Positions 1-10,892 of a DNA stretch of 64,000 bases are shown here, one piece after another (positions within the stretch are counted from its first letter, which is position 1; each line of letters opens with the position of its first letter). The position numbers and the translations under genes were made by a program. The notes below the pieces were generated by a model. The model did not search any database. It saw only the letters and a program-made list of their open reading frames with translations, and had not been told where the DNA came from. Origin of the DNA: Alectoria sarmentosa (lineage: Eukaryota > Ascomycota > Lecanoromycetes > Lecanorales > Parmeliaceae); NCBI GenBank assembly GCA_009733775.1, contig WOGZ01000055.1, forward strand, positions 1 to 64,000, in the 5' to 3' direction.

Positions 1-201
1 GCTACAGTACAAAAATGTATGGGGGGGGCGGCGACGAAAAACGCCAAGACATTCTCACTGGTTTTGAATACGCTAAATGTCCGCCGCGCAGCATGCGCTA
101 GCCTCAAGCTCCTCCTTTCGAGTGCAGAAACAACTCGACAGCCCACGATTCCATCACTTTCATTGCTCCACAGCCTCAGAAACACCCCCTCCTCAACCAA
201 A

Positions 202-900
202 ATGCCACCAGGTTGCCCCATGACACAAACTGCCTTCTTCTCCAACTGGTCCAACCCCTCCATCGGACCCATAATCGCAGCCTTCCTCCACGCCTTCGCT
301 GAAGCCTGCTTAAACGGCAACATCGACACTGTAGCTATCCTCGCAACTGGCGACGACTACTACCACAACACCTAATATTACCTTAATCGCGGTCTCAATT
401 CTTCAATCATCTATAAACAAGTCCCAATCGCCCGCTTCCTGCTCTCTTGCGGCGCAACTATCACCCCACCAATTGCCATGGCGGCTGTCAGAGGGGAGTG
501 CTTGCCTATTTTTGAGGTGGTTGGGACGTCAATAGTCCAGTCGTGGGTAGGCAGACTGCTTTATCAGCGCTCGTGAAAAACGAAACATTGTGGAAATGGT
601 TCTTTGAACATGGAGCGGATCCGAATTTAGGACCCCTCTATCTCAGCAAGGATTCTGCGCCGACCCCAGACTCTGGCTCTGTCTTCGATCTGTTACTCCA
701 TTACGGCGCAAAACTCGAGAATAGCCAGCCACTGCACATGGCGGCAGCCAGCCAAGAGGAGTCGGTGAGCATCTAAATGATGGAGTACCTAATTGGAAAA
801 GGCGTCGATGTCAATGCAAGTGATAAGGCTCCAACAACTCATACTGAGGCAGCAATAGTGTTGGCCTCCCGTGGTGAAGATGTTCAGCAATTGAGAATTC
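202..900 (+). pseudogene. Decayed ankyrin-repeat protein gene
   Basis: Ankyrin-type helices are readable but scattered over several frames. Frame one carries ACLNGNIDTVAILATG (about 298-345). A second frame around 411-520 has PIARFLLSCGATI. A third frame (543-776) has WFFEHGADPNLGP and FDLLLHYGAKLENSQPLH. It then hits a TAA at about 775 and continues in frame with MMEYLIGKGVDVNASDK. At least two frame changes and one internal stop separate blocks that read as one protein, so this is a broken gene rather than a spliced one; no good GT/AG pair joins them. Family knowledge: such proteins are usually scaffolds. The start at 202 is a guess. The window edge is near, but the N-terminus seems to be inside it. 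Confidence 0.6.
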
Positions 901-1039
901 GGCGAGAAGGATTTCGTAGCAGGTGTCTTTGAGGAGTTTGCGGACTACGACTATGGCGGCACGAGTGAGGAAAGGGTTGGTGGTTGGTGAAGGGAGTTTC
1001 CGAGGGTTGAGGCAGAGATAGAGGTGTTGATGTATCTTA

Positions 1040-1162
1040 TCAGATGGATTCGTAGGCGTGCAAGTGCTTCGAAGCAGTTGAGAGAGCTTTTCGATGGAAG
1101 GGAGTGAGGTGGGAGACGATGTGATTGAGAAGCTCGATGGGGAGGGAGGAAAATCGAGACAT
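1040..1162 (-). pseudogene. F-box domain fragment
   Basis: From the methionine at 1162 the minus strand encodes about 40 residues with an F-box signature: SSLPIELLNHIVSHLTPF followed by KALSTASKHLHAYES, then a stop. An F-box normally binds Skp1 in SCF ubiquitin ligases, and a substrate-binding region should follow. Here the frame closes immediately and the downstream minus-strand frames show no recognisable continuation, so I read it as a truncated or decayed gene; an unseen intron is possible. It resembles the N-terminus of the complete small F-box gene at 50866-51509 (SSLPTELIQQVSYHLAPF). Confidence 0.5.
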
Positions 1163-1513
1163 TGGTGTAATCTCAGGGTTTTCACCAACATATGTGCGCA
1201 GAATGGACATGATGATCATGTGCGAGGAATCATACTGATATCTAGGATGGGTTGGGTCGAAGGTTTGGTGTGCTTCGCAATATTCAGGGCCCTCGTAACG
1301 ACTAAGGGTGCTCGTGGAAGAATGTCCGCGATTCGTCAAATAATGGCCGAGCCTCGATCTTCTAGAAGGGAGATTGAATATCGCGGCTTTTCATTATACG
1401 ACAAGCATAATACACGCAATATTTGGCGGTAAAGCTTCAGTTGGGAATCTCATTTTCGGCTTTGCGTCTGACTAGTCCAACAACACTTCTGTTGACTCGG
1501 ATTTCACTACACA

Positions 1514-3612
1514 CTACCATGTCTCCTGCTTGTATCTCCCTTCCTTCTCCATTACCTCCAAATAGCCTTCTGCATCTTTCTGATCCATAGCGCCGCGTTC
1601 CCTAAAGACATCGACGAGTGCAGCACGTACTGCTCGCGGCATGTTGCCCGACGATCCGCATACATAGACTAGTCCCCCACCATCATGAAGTAGGCGGTAG
1701 ACAGAGTTTGCATGCTGTTGGATGAGATCTTGCACATAGACTTTGTGACTTTGATCACGCGAGAAGGCTGGATGGACAGTCAATGGCATTCGCTGTTGTA
1801 AGTCTTGCCATTCGTCTTGGTAGAAGTAGTCCAAGGTTTGACTGCGACAGCCGAAGAACAAGATGCTGTGTCCACTCCCGGCTACACCATTGACAGACCC
1901 TTTGTTTTGTTCCGCATGGATACCCATTTCCTTTGCCCACTGTAACCTCTCCCAGACCAAAGATCGCATAGGCGCAACACCGGTTCCAGGACCAATCATG
2001 ATGATTGGCCTCTGAGCTTCAGCTTTGGTGATAGCTAAGCCGCCTTTTTGCAGTCCGACACGAAGCTTTGTCCCTGCCGGCAAGTGAGCAAGATATCGAG
2101 TACACACACCCTCTCTGATCTTCTTGATAACAGTCTTGTACTTGACAATAGCCACCAGAAGTTCGAACCTTGCAGATCCATTCGGGCTCTGTTTCAGCTG
2201 GCCACCACTCGCGATACTGAACTGGCGACCGCGCAGCTCTGGTAGGACGTTCGCAGCCCATCGCCAGGGGATTTTGACGGACTCGAATTCTTGAAGAACT
2301 TCCAATATGCTACGCCGTGGCCTTGTGGTATAGTCGTATAATTCGTCTATGTACTCCGGCTTTGCAAACTCCAAGAGTCGGTCTTTGTGGAATTGATCGT
2401 CTGTGAAATGGGCTATCAGAGAGAAAAAAGAGCGACGTGGTATGGCTGTGAGGTCGAGGTGCTCAGTCAGGAGTGTTCGAAGGGTTGTGCTTGATTTTGA
2501 TAGAAATATTGGAGGTGATGGATAGACACCTCCTTCTATGATGGCTTTAGTGGGAATAAAGTTCATCGGCTTATCTGCAATGTCAGTCCAGCCCATACGC
2601 TGCAGTAGCTGATCAACATCTTCTGAGATGTTCTTGGGGAAGATGGTGAGGACATCTCCCGGTGCATAGGCTGCTAGTTGATTACTGGTGAATTCCAAAT
2701 GACGTACATCTTGCCAATGTGTGCTAGGAGTAATGCGCCGATTCTTCTTCAGTGTCACATTCAAACATTGGATGGCGGAGGTTGCAGCAGATCCTATCCT
2801 AGTCGATTTCACGGCTTCGGTCTCGTAATTTGATTCGGGCCAATCATCGATAAAGGACGCTCGCTCATCGCCGCCATTGGCTAGCTCCTCTACGGAAACA
2901 TTGGGTGTGTTTTGATGTAAGGTGAGGGTCCACTTTGGCTCCAACAGATCGTACTCCGAGATGGGAGTCATCCCTTCCGCTAACGGGAATTTGGTCAGTA
3001 GGTGATTGCGGAAATCATAAGACCAAGGAACGAAGCTGGCATCAAGCCTTCACAAGAATCAGCCTACATCCTTCGCCATTTAAACAGTTGAAGTGTTGAC
3101 CCTTCACCATGTTGTTCATCTGCTTCACCTCGAGGATATGCCTCGTTTGCTCCTAATTGAACTAGCCTCTTGTGAAGTTTTCGAGCCGCCCAGTTGAATC
3201 TAGTCAACGAGTCAGCCACTATGATGTGGACTCCTCTGAGGATGATACAGACTTAGGATATGAGCTGTTTCCCAAGCCAAATGTCGTCAATTGAGCTCCT
3301 TCAAGATATGAAGGTGGCAATCTCCTTCGGAGCAAGCTCTTCCAGAAGAGCCTCGCATTAACGGGTAGATCGCCTTGGCCTGTAGTTGAGACGACTACGA
3401 TTACAACAGAGTAATCCCTTAGGGACGACTAGCTTGTATCAGCTTTTGTGTGTCGATATTACGCTGTGTCTGCTTGCCGTGTCAATTGCATCCAGTTTGG
3501 ATACGTGGGTCCAGAAATGGATACGCTCAAGCATACGCCCTAGTTCTTCTGCATAATCATATGCATTGCCCGTCTCCGAGCCATAGGCAACCAGAGCTGA
3601 TCTGTTCTGCAT
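1514..3612 (-). CDS. TAH18: NADPH-dependent diflavin oxidoreductase (Tah18/Ndor1 type)
   Basis: Cytosolic FMN/FAD reductase that passes NADPH electrons to Dre2/anamorsin for cytosolic Fe-S cluster assembly (family knowledge). Four exons rebuild a protein of about 647 aa: 3612-3478, 3428-3253, 3199-3101, 3047-1514. Exon 1 opens with the flavodoxin FMN loop YGSETGNAYDYAEELG. Exon 2 has VVSTTGQGDLPVN and TFGLGNSSYPK. Exon 3 has FNWAARKLHKRL. The long last exon carries the FAD domain (YAPGDVLTIFP) and the NADPH module (GPGTGVAPMRS, FFGCRSQ, VYVCGSSGNMP). Intron 1 is best read as a GC-AG intron (GCAAGC donor, 49 bases). The alternative is a GTAATA donor giving a 34-base intron and five extra residues. 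Length and domain order match the family. It faces away from the RRM gene at 4365. Confidence 0.9.
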
Positions 3613-4364
3613 TTGACACGCGATTTGCTTTGCGTTCGACGTAGCCCAATAGAGAAGAAGGGAAAGCAAACATTAGTGTTTGCCACCTCATGAAAAAGGA
3701 GAAACCAGCTTGAAAATGAACTTCCGTGGCAAACAGATGTGATCGAAGGCTGATGTTACTATAAAGGCGTAATTCATCCACTGGACAAGGCTCGTCCAGG
3801 GAAATATAGTCCTTCAGCCCCTAAATTGCATTCAATATTGATCTTGTGCCCTTTGCCACAGTTGTGAAGTAATAAATATTCACATTTCCAGAACTAGCAG
3901 TGACACAACCAATGCATGTCATGATATAGGGCCTTTCCTTCACTCATGAGAGCTGTATTTGTGACTTGGGGTACCGAAGTGAAGCGGTCTAGAGCGGCGA
4001 TAATCTACCTAGCAACTTTACTTACTCTAGTAGCAATCTTGCAGTGAAGCTGCATGAAGGGTCCCTACGGGCGCCTTTCTTAATCCGGTTTGGTTTCATG
4101 AACTAGCGCCGCTTCCCTACATTTTTCTTTCTCTTCTGCTCTTGTGTTTTGTGCAACTTCTTTCCTTCCTACCTCAAGACAACACTCTGTCCACTGACAA
4201 CAAACACCTTCTTCTACCTTCTCACACCTTGATTCGGGCACGCTTGAGCTACCCTCATCCCCCTCGTCAAGTCATTTCCTTAGAGGCACTCTCAACCTCG
4301 CCTTTCCTCAATCCGAAAAGCCTACCAGCAGCTTCAAAGCTCACTACTACCTCTCAATACAAAT
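3613..4364. promoter_or_regulatory. Divergent promoter region, TAH18 / RRM gene
   Basis: Non-coding space between two divergent starts. The last 250 bases before 4365 are strongly pyrimidine-rich on the plus strand (CTTTCTC, CTTTCCTTCC blocks from about 4120), typical of leaders of highly expressed fungal genes. No coding signal was seen. Confidence 0.5.
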
Positions 4365-5602
4365 ATGTCTGCCGTTGATACTATCACCGAAAATATGGCT
4401 GCCACAACCATTGCTCCAGTTGCACCGGAAGGAGCAAACAACGTCTCCGGTGGTGAGCCCATCAATGCTGCCGAGAATGAGGCAGTCATTGCTGCAGCTG
4501 CTGAGGGCCGTCGTCTTTACATCGGAAATCTTGCCTATGCGACCACTGAGGGGGAACTCAAGTCTTTCTTCACCGGCTTCCCAGTGTATGTTCTTTACTT
4601 ATGCTCTCTTTCTGCATCAATATGCTAACACACACATCAAGCGAGACCACTTCCATCCCCACAAATCCTCGTACCACCCGACCAGTTGGGTACGCCTTTG
4701 TCGATCTCTCTTCTGCAGACGAAGCCCAGAAGGCCATCGCCGAGCTCGCTGGCAGATACATCCTCGACCGTAAGGTCTCCGTCCAGCTCGCTCGCAAGCC
4801 TGAGACCGCCGCGGAAAAGCAGGCGGCTGCTGCTAGTGGTGGAGAGGGTTTCAGCGGCGGAGAGGGCCGTCGTAGGAACTCTGGCCGTGGTCGTGGACGT
4901 GCTCGTGCTCGTGGCGGGCGTACTGGTCGTGGTGGCCGAAGCGTAAGCTGCTATTATGATCAAACCCTCAACACATTGATGCTAATACATGCATGCTACT
5001 AGCGTCAAGCCAACGCTGGTGAAGATACCAACGTGCAAGGCCAGGCCTTGCCATTGACCGAGACCACCAACGAGACTGCACCGGCAACCAACGGTGCAGA
5101 AGAAAAGGCTCGTTCTCCTCGTCAACCCCGTCAACGCGGCCCGCCTGAAGATGGAATTCCATCGAAGAACAAGGTCATGGTGGCCAACCTCCCTTACGAT
5201 CTTAGCGAGGAGAAAGTAAGCTTTATTGGATCCCCCAAATATCCGAGAATTTACCTGACACTATGACTTCAGCTCAAGGAGCTCTTCTCGGCCTACAGCC
5301 CTACCGCTGCCAAGATCGCTCTTCGTCCTATCGCCCGGTACATGGTTAAGAAGCTTCAGGCTCGCAACGAACCCCGAAAGGGTCGTGGTTTCGGTTTCGT
5401 CTCTTTAGGATCGGAGGAACTGCAGCAGAAGGCTGTCAGTGAGATGAATGGCAAGGAGGTGGAAGGCCGCGAGATTGCTGTCAAGGTCGCCATCGATAGC
5501 CCTGGCAAGGAGGACGTCGACCCTGAGGCTGCTGGCACAGCTCCTCTCACCGAGAACGGAGTCGTCCAAGCCAACGACCCTCCTGCGACCGAAGCTGCCT
5601 AA
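4365..5602 (+). CDS. RRM-RGG-RRM RNA-binding protein, Sbp1-like
   Basis: Four exons (4365-4585, 4642-4942, 5003-5215, 5273-5602) give about 354 aa. The first RRM starts at RRLYIGNLAYATTEGEL and continues across intron 1 into PVGYAFVDLSSADEAQKAI. An Arg/Gly tract follows (GRGRGRARARGGRTGRGGRS). The second RRM has KVMVANLPYDLSEEK (RNP2), split by intron 3, and RKGRGFGFVSLGSEE (RNP1). RRM1-RGG-RRM2 is the layout of yeast Sbp1, a translational repressor and mRNP protein; homology to that protein is inferred from layout, so no symbol is given. All three introns are 56-60 bases with standard ends and keep the frame. The N-terminus is Ala/Glu-rich. The stop is followed by roughly 570 bases before the next start. 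Confidence 0.88.
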
Positions 5603-6171
5603 TTCGCTCTGGCACAGAGATGCGTTGCTTCACTGTCCACATTGATCTCACCGTCTTTGTTCACATCGAATGCTCGCGTGAGCATTAGGCGGAAATCTTG
5701 GCGGCACTCTCAGTATCAAAACTCATGCATACATTTAGAGCGACTGATTTCTTCTTTGCGAGGTGGTCTAGAAGCTCGATATGGCCGCATTAACGAAGAT
5801 ACTGTTCATTGTACTATTATCACGAAATGCTTTTCGCCCGCGACCGCTGTATTCTAGTATTAGATTGTGGAAGACGTGATTGAATTCAGAAAAGTTTTGG
5901 TATTCATCTCTGTGCTAATAAGAGCTACCTTGAAACCGTGTGCCAATGCATGTGCCAACCCATCGTGGCTACGAGCCGTGCACGGTGTACATAGAAAAGG
6001 GGTCTCTGGAGCTAGCGCGCTTATCGATAGGAGATGCCTCCCACTCGTGTGCCCTCGATTTCAACAACAATGAGCCTACAGCAAGCATTGAAACCTCAAT
6101 CGCGCCGACCAGTCATGAAACTTGTGTGAAAACCAATTGCCCGCCCAACTGAGCCTACAACGTCCAACGAA
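5603..6171. other. Intergenic, RRM gene to ArfGAP
   Basis: Trailer of the RRM gene and promoter of the ArfGAP gene on the same strand. Only short overlapping frames are present, and I see no conserved protein motif or repeat. Confidence 0.5.
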
Positions 6172-7403
6172 ATGTGGGAGGTCGACCCCGAAACCAAGAC
6201 CAAGGTGCTCTCTCCCTCCTACCAACTCAATACCTTTTAATTAATATTCTTGCAGCTCGCAACCTTACAGAAACGCCCCGGGAATACGGCCTGCATAGAC
6301 TGTTCGGCTCCTTCCCCACAATGGGCCTCACCCAAATTCGGCACCTTCATCTGCCTCACATGCGCGGGCCTACACCGAGGTCTGGGTGTGCACATCTCCT
6401 TTGTACGGTCAATACAGATGGATTCGTTCAAGCCTGCTGAGATAAGTCGCATGGAATTGGGCGGAAACAATAATTGGAAAGAGTTTTGGGAGAGTAAGAG
6501 CGGACAGAAGTGGGGAAAGCCTGGGCAAGGAGGGGACGGGGAGGCGATGAGGTTGGTCGGGGATCGATATGGTGGAGATGAGGGTGAAGAGTACAAAGAG
6601 CGGCTGGGCTGTAAAGTCGAAGGACGAGAATTCGCAGGCATGCCGGTCAGAGAGCGGAAGAAGATGGAATCGCGCGGCATGGAATCATCTACAGCGCGCA
6701 CATCCTCCCCTCTGGCCGGCGCAGGATCACGGTCACAAAAGGCACAGAATGAGGGATTTTTTGCTAGGAAAGGGAATGAGAATGCCAGCAGACCCGATGG
6801 GCTGGCGCCGAGTCAAGGCGGGAAATATGGAGGGTTCGGCAGCGAGCCGGCCATGCCGACGGCAAGAGAGGGAAGTGGAGGGGCGTTGCCAGGGGTGGAT
6901 GATTTCCAGAAAGATCCAGTCGCTGCGCTGTCGAAGGGATTCGGGTGGTTTACGAGCACGGTGGGCAAAGGAGCGAAGACGGTGAATGACGGGTGGATAC
7001 AACCTACGGCTCAGAAGGTAGCAGGCCCCATTCTTCATCCTCCCAAGCAATTGAATTGGGTTGGGTTTTGAAAAGATGGTGCTGACGTTGGTCGCAGATA
7101 GCAGAAGCAGACCTCGCAACCACGGCCCGCCTCACCGCCGCCCAGGCCGCCAAAACCATCCAAACGGGCACCAAAGGCGCAGCGGATCGCTTCAATAGCT
7201 TCGTGGAAGATACGGGCACTGGCGGATCGGGTGGTGCGGCCAGATCGAGAGGGGCCGTTGAGCCGGAACGGAGAGAGTTTTGGGATTCGTTTGGGGATGC
7301 GGGGGCGGAGAAGAAGAGCGGTGCGATTGGGACGGCGGCGATGAGGAAGGGTGGTGGTGGCGGTGGGAACGAAGGGAAGGAGGAGGGGTGGGGTGATTGG
7401 TAG
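6172..7403 (+). CDS. GCS1: ADP-ribosylation factor GTPase-activating protein (Gcs1/ARFGAP1 type)
   Basis: Stimulates GTP hydrolysis on Arf1 at the Golgi during COPI vesicle traffic (family knowledge). Exons 6172-6204, 6256-7017 and 7098-7403 give about 366 aa. The first exon encodes only 11 residues (MWEVDPETKTK), which match the usual start of the family and decide the start. The ArfGAP zinc finger reads CIDCSAPSPQWASPKFG, then ICLTCAGLHRGLGVHISFVRS with the catalytic arginine in HRGLG. Downstream are RPDGLAPSQGGKYGGFGS, a conserved linker, and an amphipathic ALPS-like stretch around ALSKGFGWFTSTVGKGAK. The C-terminus ends EEGWGDW, like the family's acidic tryptophan tail. It ends 141 bases from the convergent EF-G2 gene. 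Confidence 0.9.
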
Positions 7404-7544
7404 AATATTCTCTATGCTCGACGGAGGTTGGTTTGCTGAAGTTTGTAAGGCATTGGGTATAGACGTTCCGAACGGAGCGTAGATGTATTATTACTATGCG
7501 CAAATGATACGACACATGTTCCATCTTCCTCATCATCTCCCGTC

Positions 7545-10403
7545 TCAGAAGCCCCTCAACTCCCTCAAAAGCACCTTCTCCCTCTGCCCCACCACCCTCT
7601 GAAACCGATCAGCACTCATCACAAAAGTCCCCCTGCCCCCCGTCAAACTCCTCAAATGCTTCAGATACCCCACCATCTCCTTCAACGGCACCCTCGCCGT
7701 TATATTCCTCTGTCTGCTCCCGTCGACCGCTATACCCTGTTCTTGAGTCTGAGAAGAGCCAAAGGGGTCGGGAGGCGCGTAGACTTTGCTGAGGTCGATT
7801 CGCGGGAGGGGTTCTTGGGTGGAGTTGACGGTGGGGCCGGATGTGACGTCGGCGTCGTCGAGGGACATGATGTGCCCGCCGCGCGAAGAGGAGATGTCAT
7901 TCACAACGGCGCCTAGGCTGGCTTCGTCGACGCTGACGGTGACGTTCATTACGAGCTCCATTAACGCGGAACCATTCTCCAACGCTGTAGATTTAAGGGC
8001 GGCCTTTGTAGCCAGTCGGGCGGCTGATGAGAGAGCAGCGGGGGTGGTTTCGGCGCCGAAGATGTGTTTTCGGGGATCGAGGGTTAGGATGACGTGGGTG
8101 TTGTGGAGTTGGAAGGCGTAATTGATGCCCCGGCTCAAGGCGGCGAGGGCGCCGTTCTTGAGGGCCGAATGGAGGAGGGGGATGGATAGGTGGGGTGGGA
8201 GGTCGCCGTTCCAGGGTTTGGGGTCTGAGGCGTCTTCGGTGGTTGGTTTGAGGAAGATTGTGATTCTGTTGCCGTCTTCGTAGGCTGAGTATGCGTATTC
8301 GTCGTCATCGAGAGGGATTTGGGTAGTTTCTGAGAGTGGCTCGACGTGGGCAATGCAGGAGGCTCTGCCTTGTTTGCCGCCTTGCTCTTTATCGAAGACG
8401 TAGATATCAGGCGAAGAGGGCTCGAGTATGGATTCTCGATATGCGATCTCGATCTTGCCCATGGCGGCTTTGGCTTTGAGATCGTTGACGAGTCGATCTC
8501 GGGCTATCTCCAGGTGGAACTCACCCATTCCGCTTAACAAAGTCTGACCAGACTCTTCGTCTTCGGAGACTTGCAAGCTTGGGTCTTCTCTAATCAGCAG
8601 GTCCAAAGCGCTCTTAACAGTTTTCTCCTCGCTCATGCTGTGCGGTTCGACGCTTGAGAAGAAGACAGCGGGAGGCACTTCGATGGGTCGGAGCTGAAGG
8701 GTATTCAATGGCGCTGGAGGACCTGACTTCGGGTTCGCTCCAGTGTAGGAAATCAGCGTGTCTCCGGTTCTGGCATGCTTTAAGCCAGGAATGACGCCAA
8801 TCTGACCGGCTGGAATAGTATCAATCTGCACTGAGTCGGAAGCATACATCTTGAGCAGCTGTGGTGCTCGCTCGGATACTTGGAGGTTGGTGTTGAAGAG
8901 CACGGACTGCCGCATGATGCTGCCAGAGTAGACGCGTACGTAGACGAGAGCCCCGCGGCGAGGGTCATGAACCACTTTGAACGCTAGAGCACATGATTCC
9001 AGATTCTGGACTATGGCAGTGCTCTTTTTTTTGAACTTGGTCGTTGAAGTCTTTGATTTTGGCCCAGTTCCAGCGGTAATCATGTCTCCACTTAGCAAAC
9101 TTGAGAGGGTTCCTTCTACTCCGCCAAGGTTGATTCCGGGGTCTGCAGCCTCACCAGGGCTCGGTAGTAGCTGGACGACAGCATCGAGCAGAGGCTGAAT
9201 GCCCATGTTCTGAAAGCTTGCGCCTGCAAACACAGGAACAATATTCGATGACTGATTTAGAACGCATCGTCTCAAGGATGCCACGATGTCTTCACTTGGA
9301 ATGGCCAAATGATCTTCATCGACTTCCAAGTACTTCTCAACCATATGTTCGTCATGCTCACTCAAAAGCTCGACAAGCGCTCTTCTAGCGTTCATGATTT
9401 CTTGCATGAATTCTGCTTCGGACGATGGAAGATCATCAACAGAGATGACTTGAAAATCCTTTCCATCCCCTCCCTCGGTCCATTTGAAAGCCCGAAGCCC
9501 AATCGCGTCACCCAGTCCCACAAATTGACCTCTACCGCCCTCCCACCAAGGCACTTGGCAGACTGCAGGCCACGTATGCAGCCTTGCAGCGATCTGCTTC
9601 ACAGTCTCCCCAAAAGCTGCACCATCTCGATCAAGCTTATTGATATAGATGATCTTAGGAATATGGTATTTCGCAGCCTGGTACCACACTTTCTCCGTCT
9701 GAGCTTCGACTCCCGCCACACCGTCGAGGATGCAGACCGCGCCATCCAAGATTCGTAGCGACCGAAGGACTTCGAAGGTGAAGTCTGCGTGGCCGGGCGT
9801 GTCTATTAGACTGATGTTATGAGGCACAAGATTGCTTGTGTTTGTAGATCTCTTTGACAGGCCGCTGGTGGATAAAGGTGGCCAATGGAACGAGATGGCT
9901 GCAGACTGTATTGTTACACCTCGCGCTCTCTCTGCGGGAAGGAAGTCTGTGACTGTGGAGCCTTCGTCTACATCTGTGGAGTTTGTAAGAAGACGAACAT
10001 GGAAAAGAACATGCGTGGGGATGCGCAATAGCAGTCGTTGCTAATCATCTACTTTTTGAAAGGAGACGCGGATTGATATTAGATACTCGAGATTGAGATG
10101 ACAAGCAAAGAAATCGGCATACTTCCTATCCGTCTTGTATGACCACTATAGTACAGCATGCGCTCCGTGGTAGTCGTCTTTCCCTTTGATTTTGTCAGCC
10201 TCGTGACCAGAAGCTCCTTTTCATCCACTACGTACCGCATCGATATGGGCAATGATGCCAATATTCCTTGTTCTCGATAGCTCTGTTGAGACATCTTGGA
10301 TTTTTCTATAGGCTGTAAGACTGAAGGCACGTCTCGTGCTGTAAAGGAAAAAGAGTCGAGTAAAAGGACTATGGAGCCGGCTTGAGGCCCGCCCAATGTG
10401 CAT
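7545..10403 (-). CDS. MEF2: Mitochondrial elongation factor G2 (ribosome recycling GTPase)
   Basis: Splits mitochondrial ribosomes after termination together with the recycling factor (family knowledge). Exons 10403-10236, 10183-10123 and 9973-7545 give about 885 aa. The N-terminus is an Arg/Ser-rich presequence without acidic residues for 35 positions (MHIGRASSRLHSPFTRLFF...). GTPase motifs: G1 AHIDA/GKTTTTER, split by intron 1; G2 RGVTIQSAA; G3 DTPGHADF; G4 NKLDRDGA. Domain IV/V motifs follow, including SGMGEFHLEIARDRL and a late GGRGTFVMSADRF. The N-terminal GTPase and PAEEARG-like switch (LPAERARGVT) separate it from EF-Tu. Intron 2 joins RRIG to VDEGSTVTDF. I prefer MEF2/GFM2 to MEF1 because of the weak, divergent middle region; this is inference. 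Confidence 0.85.
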
Positions 10404-10892
10404 TTACTCAGCAACGGTAGAGCAGGCCAGCTCAGAGCCCCTCGGACCGAATCTAGATCTTTGCTTCTTACGTAATGATGCAGCGGGAGCGGCTCACTAG
10501 CGCTAGACCCACCTGCGCTAGCATGCAGGGGATCAGGGCTTCTCGGGGCCCAAAATCGAACTGCACTGGGAGTTGTCGAAAATCGCAAAATGTGCCTTGA
10601 ACCAACTTTTACAACTCGACAACCACTCAACCAAAGTCTTGATCACCAAGTGTTTGGTGCATGGATTACTCTGATCAATTAGTCATCACCACTGAAGACC
10701 TATCCGACTCCACGATTCCGCCCCTATGCAATACTGGTTTTTGGCCCCCCAAGGGACTTCTAATATTGGTGTGATGATGGTGTTGTCGCGATTTGTAGCC
10801 TCGTCTTAATCTTCGTATAAGCCCCATGTATCTCCTTTTGCTCTTCTCTTCTCCCTTCTCCCTTTTCCTCTCCGCCTTCATCAGTCAAGAAG
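10404..10892. promoter_or_regulatory. Divergent promoter region, EF-G2 / membrane protein
   Basis: 489 bases between two divergent starts. A minus-strand frame runs through it from the EF-G2 gene, but it is a shadow. The plus strand is CT-rich just before the start at 10893 (CTCTTCTCTTCTCCCTTCTCCC at 10840-10861, read as blocks). Confidence 0.45.

Noticed and set aside
811..1191. Minus-strand 126-aa frame containing ELLEPY, as in the F-box protein at 50866
   Set aside because: The ELLEPY string is antisense to ankyrin-like coding text, so the match is chance.
10079..10630. 183-aa minus frame upstream of EF-G2
   Set aside because: It shares only the small P-loop exon with the real gene; its N-terminal part is promoter sequence.
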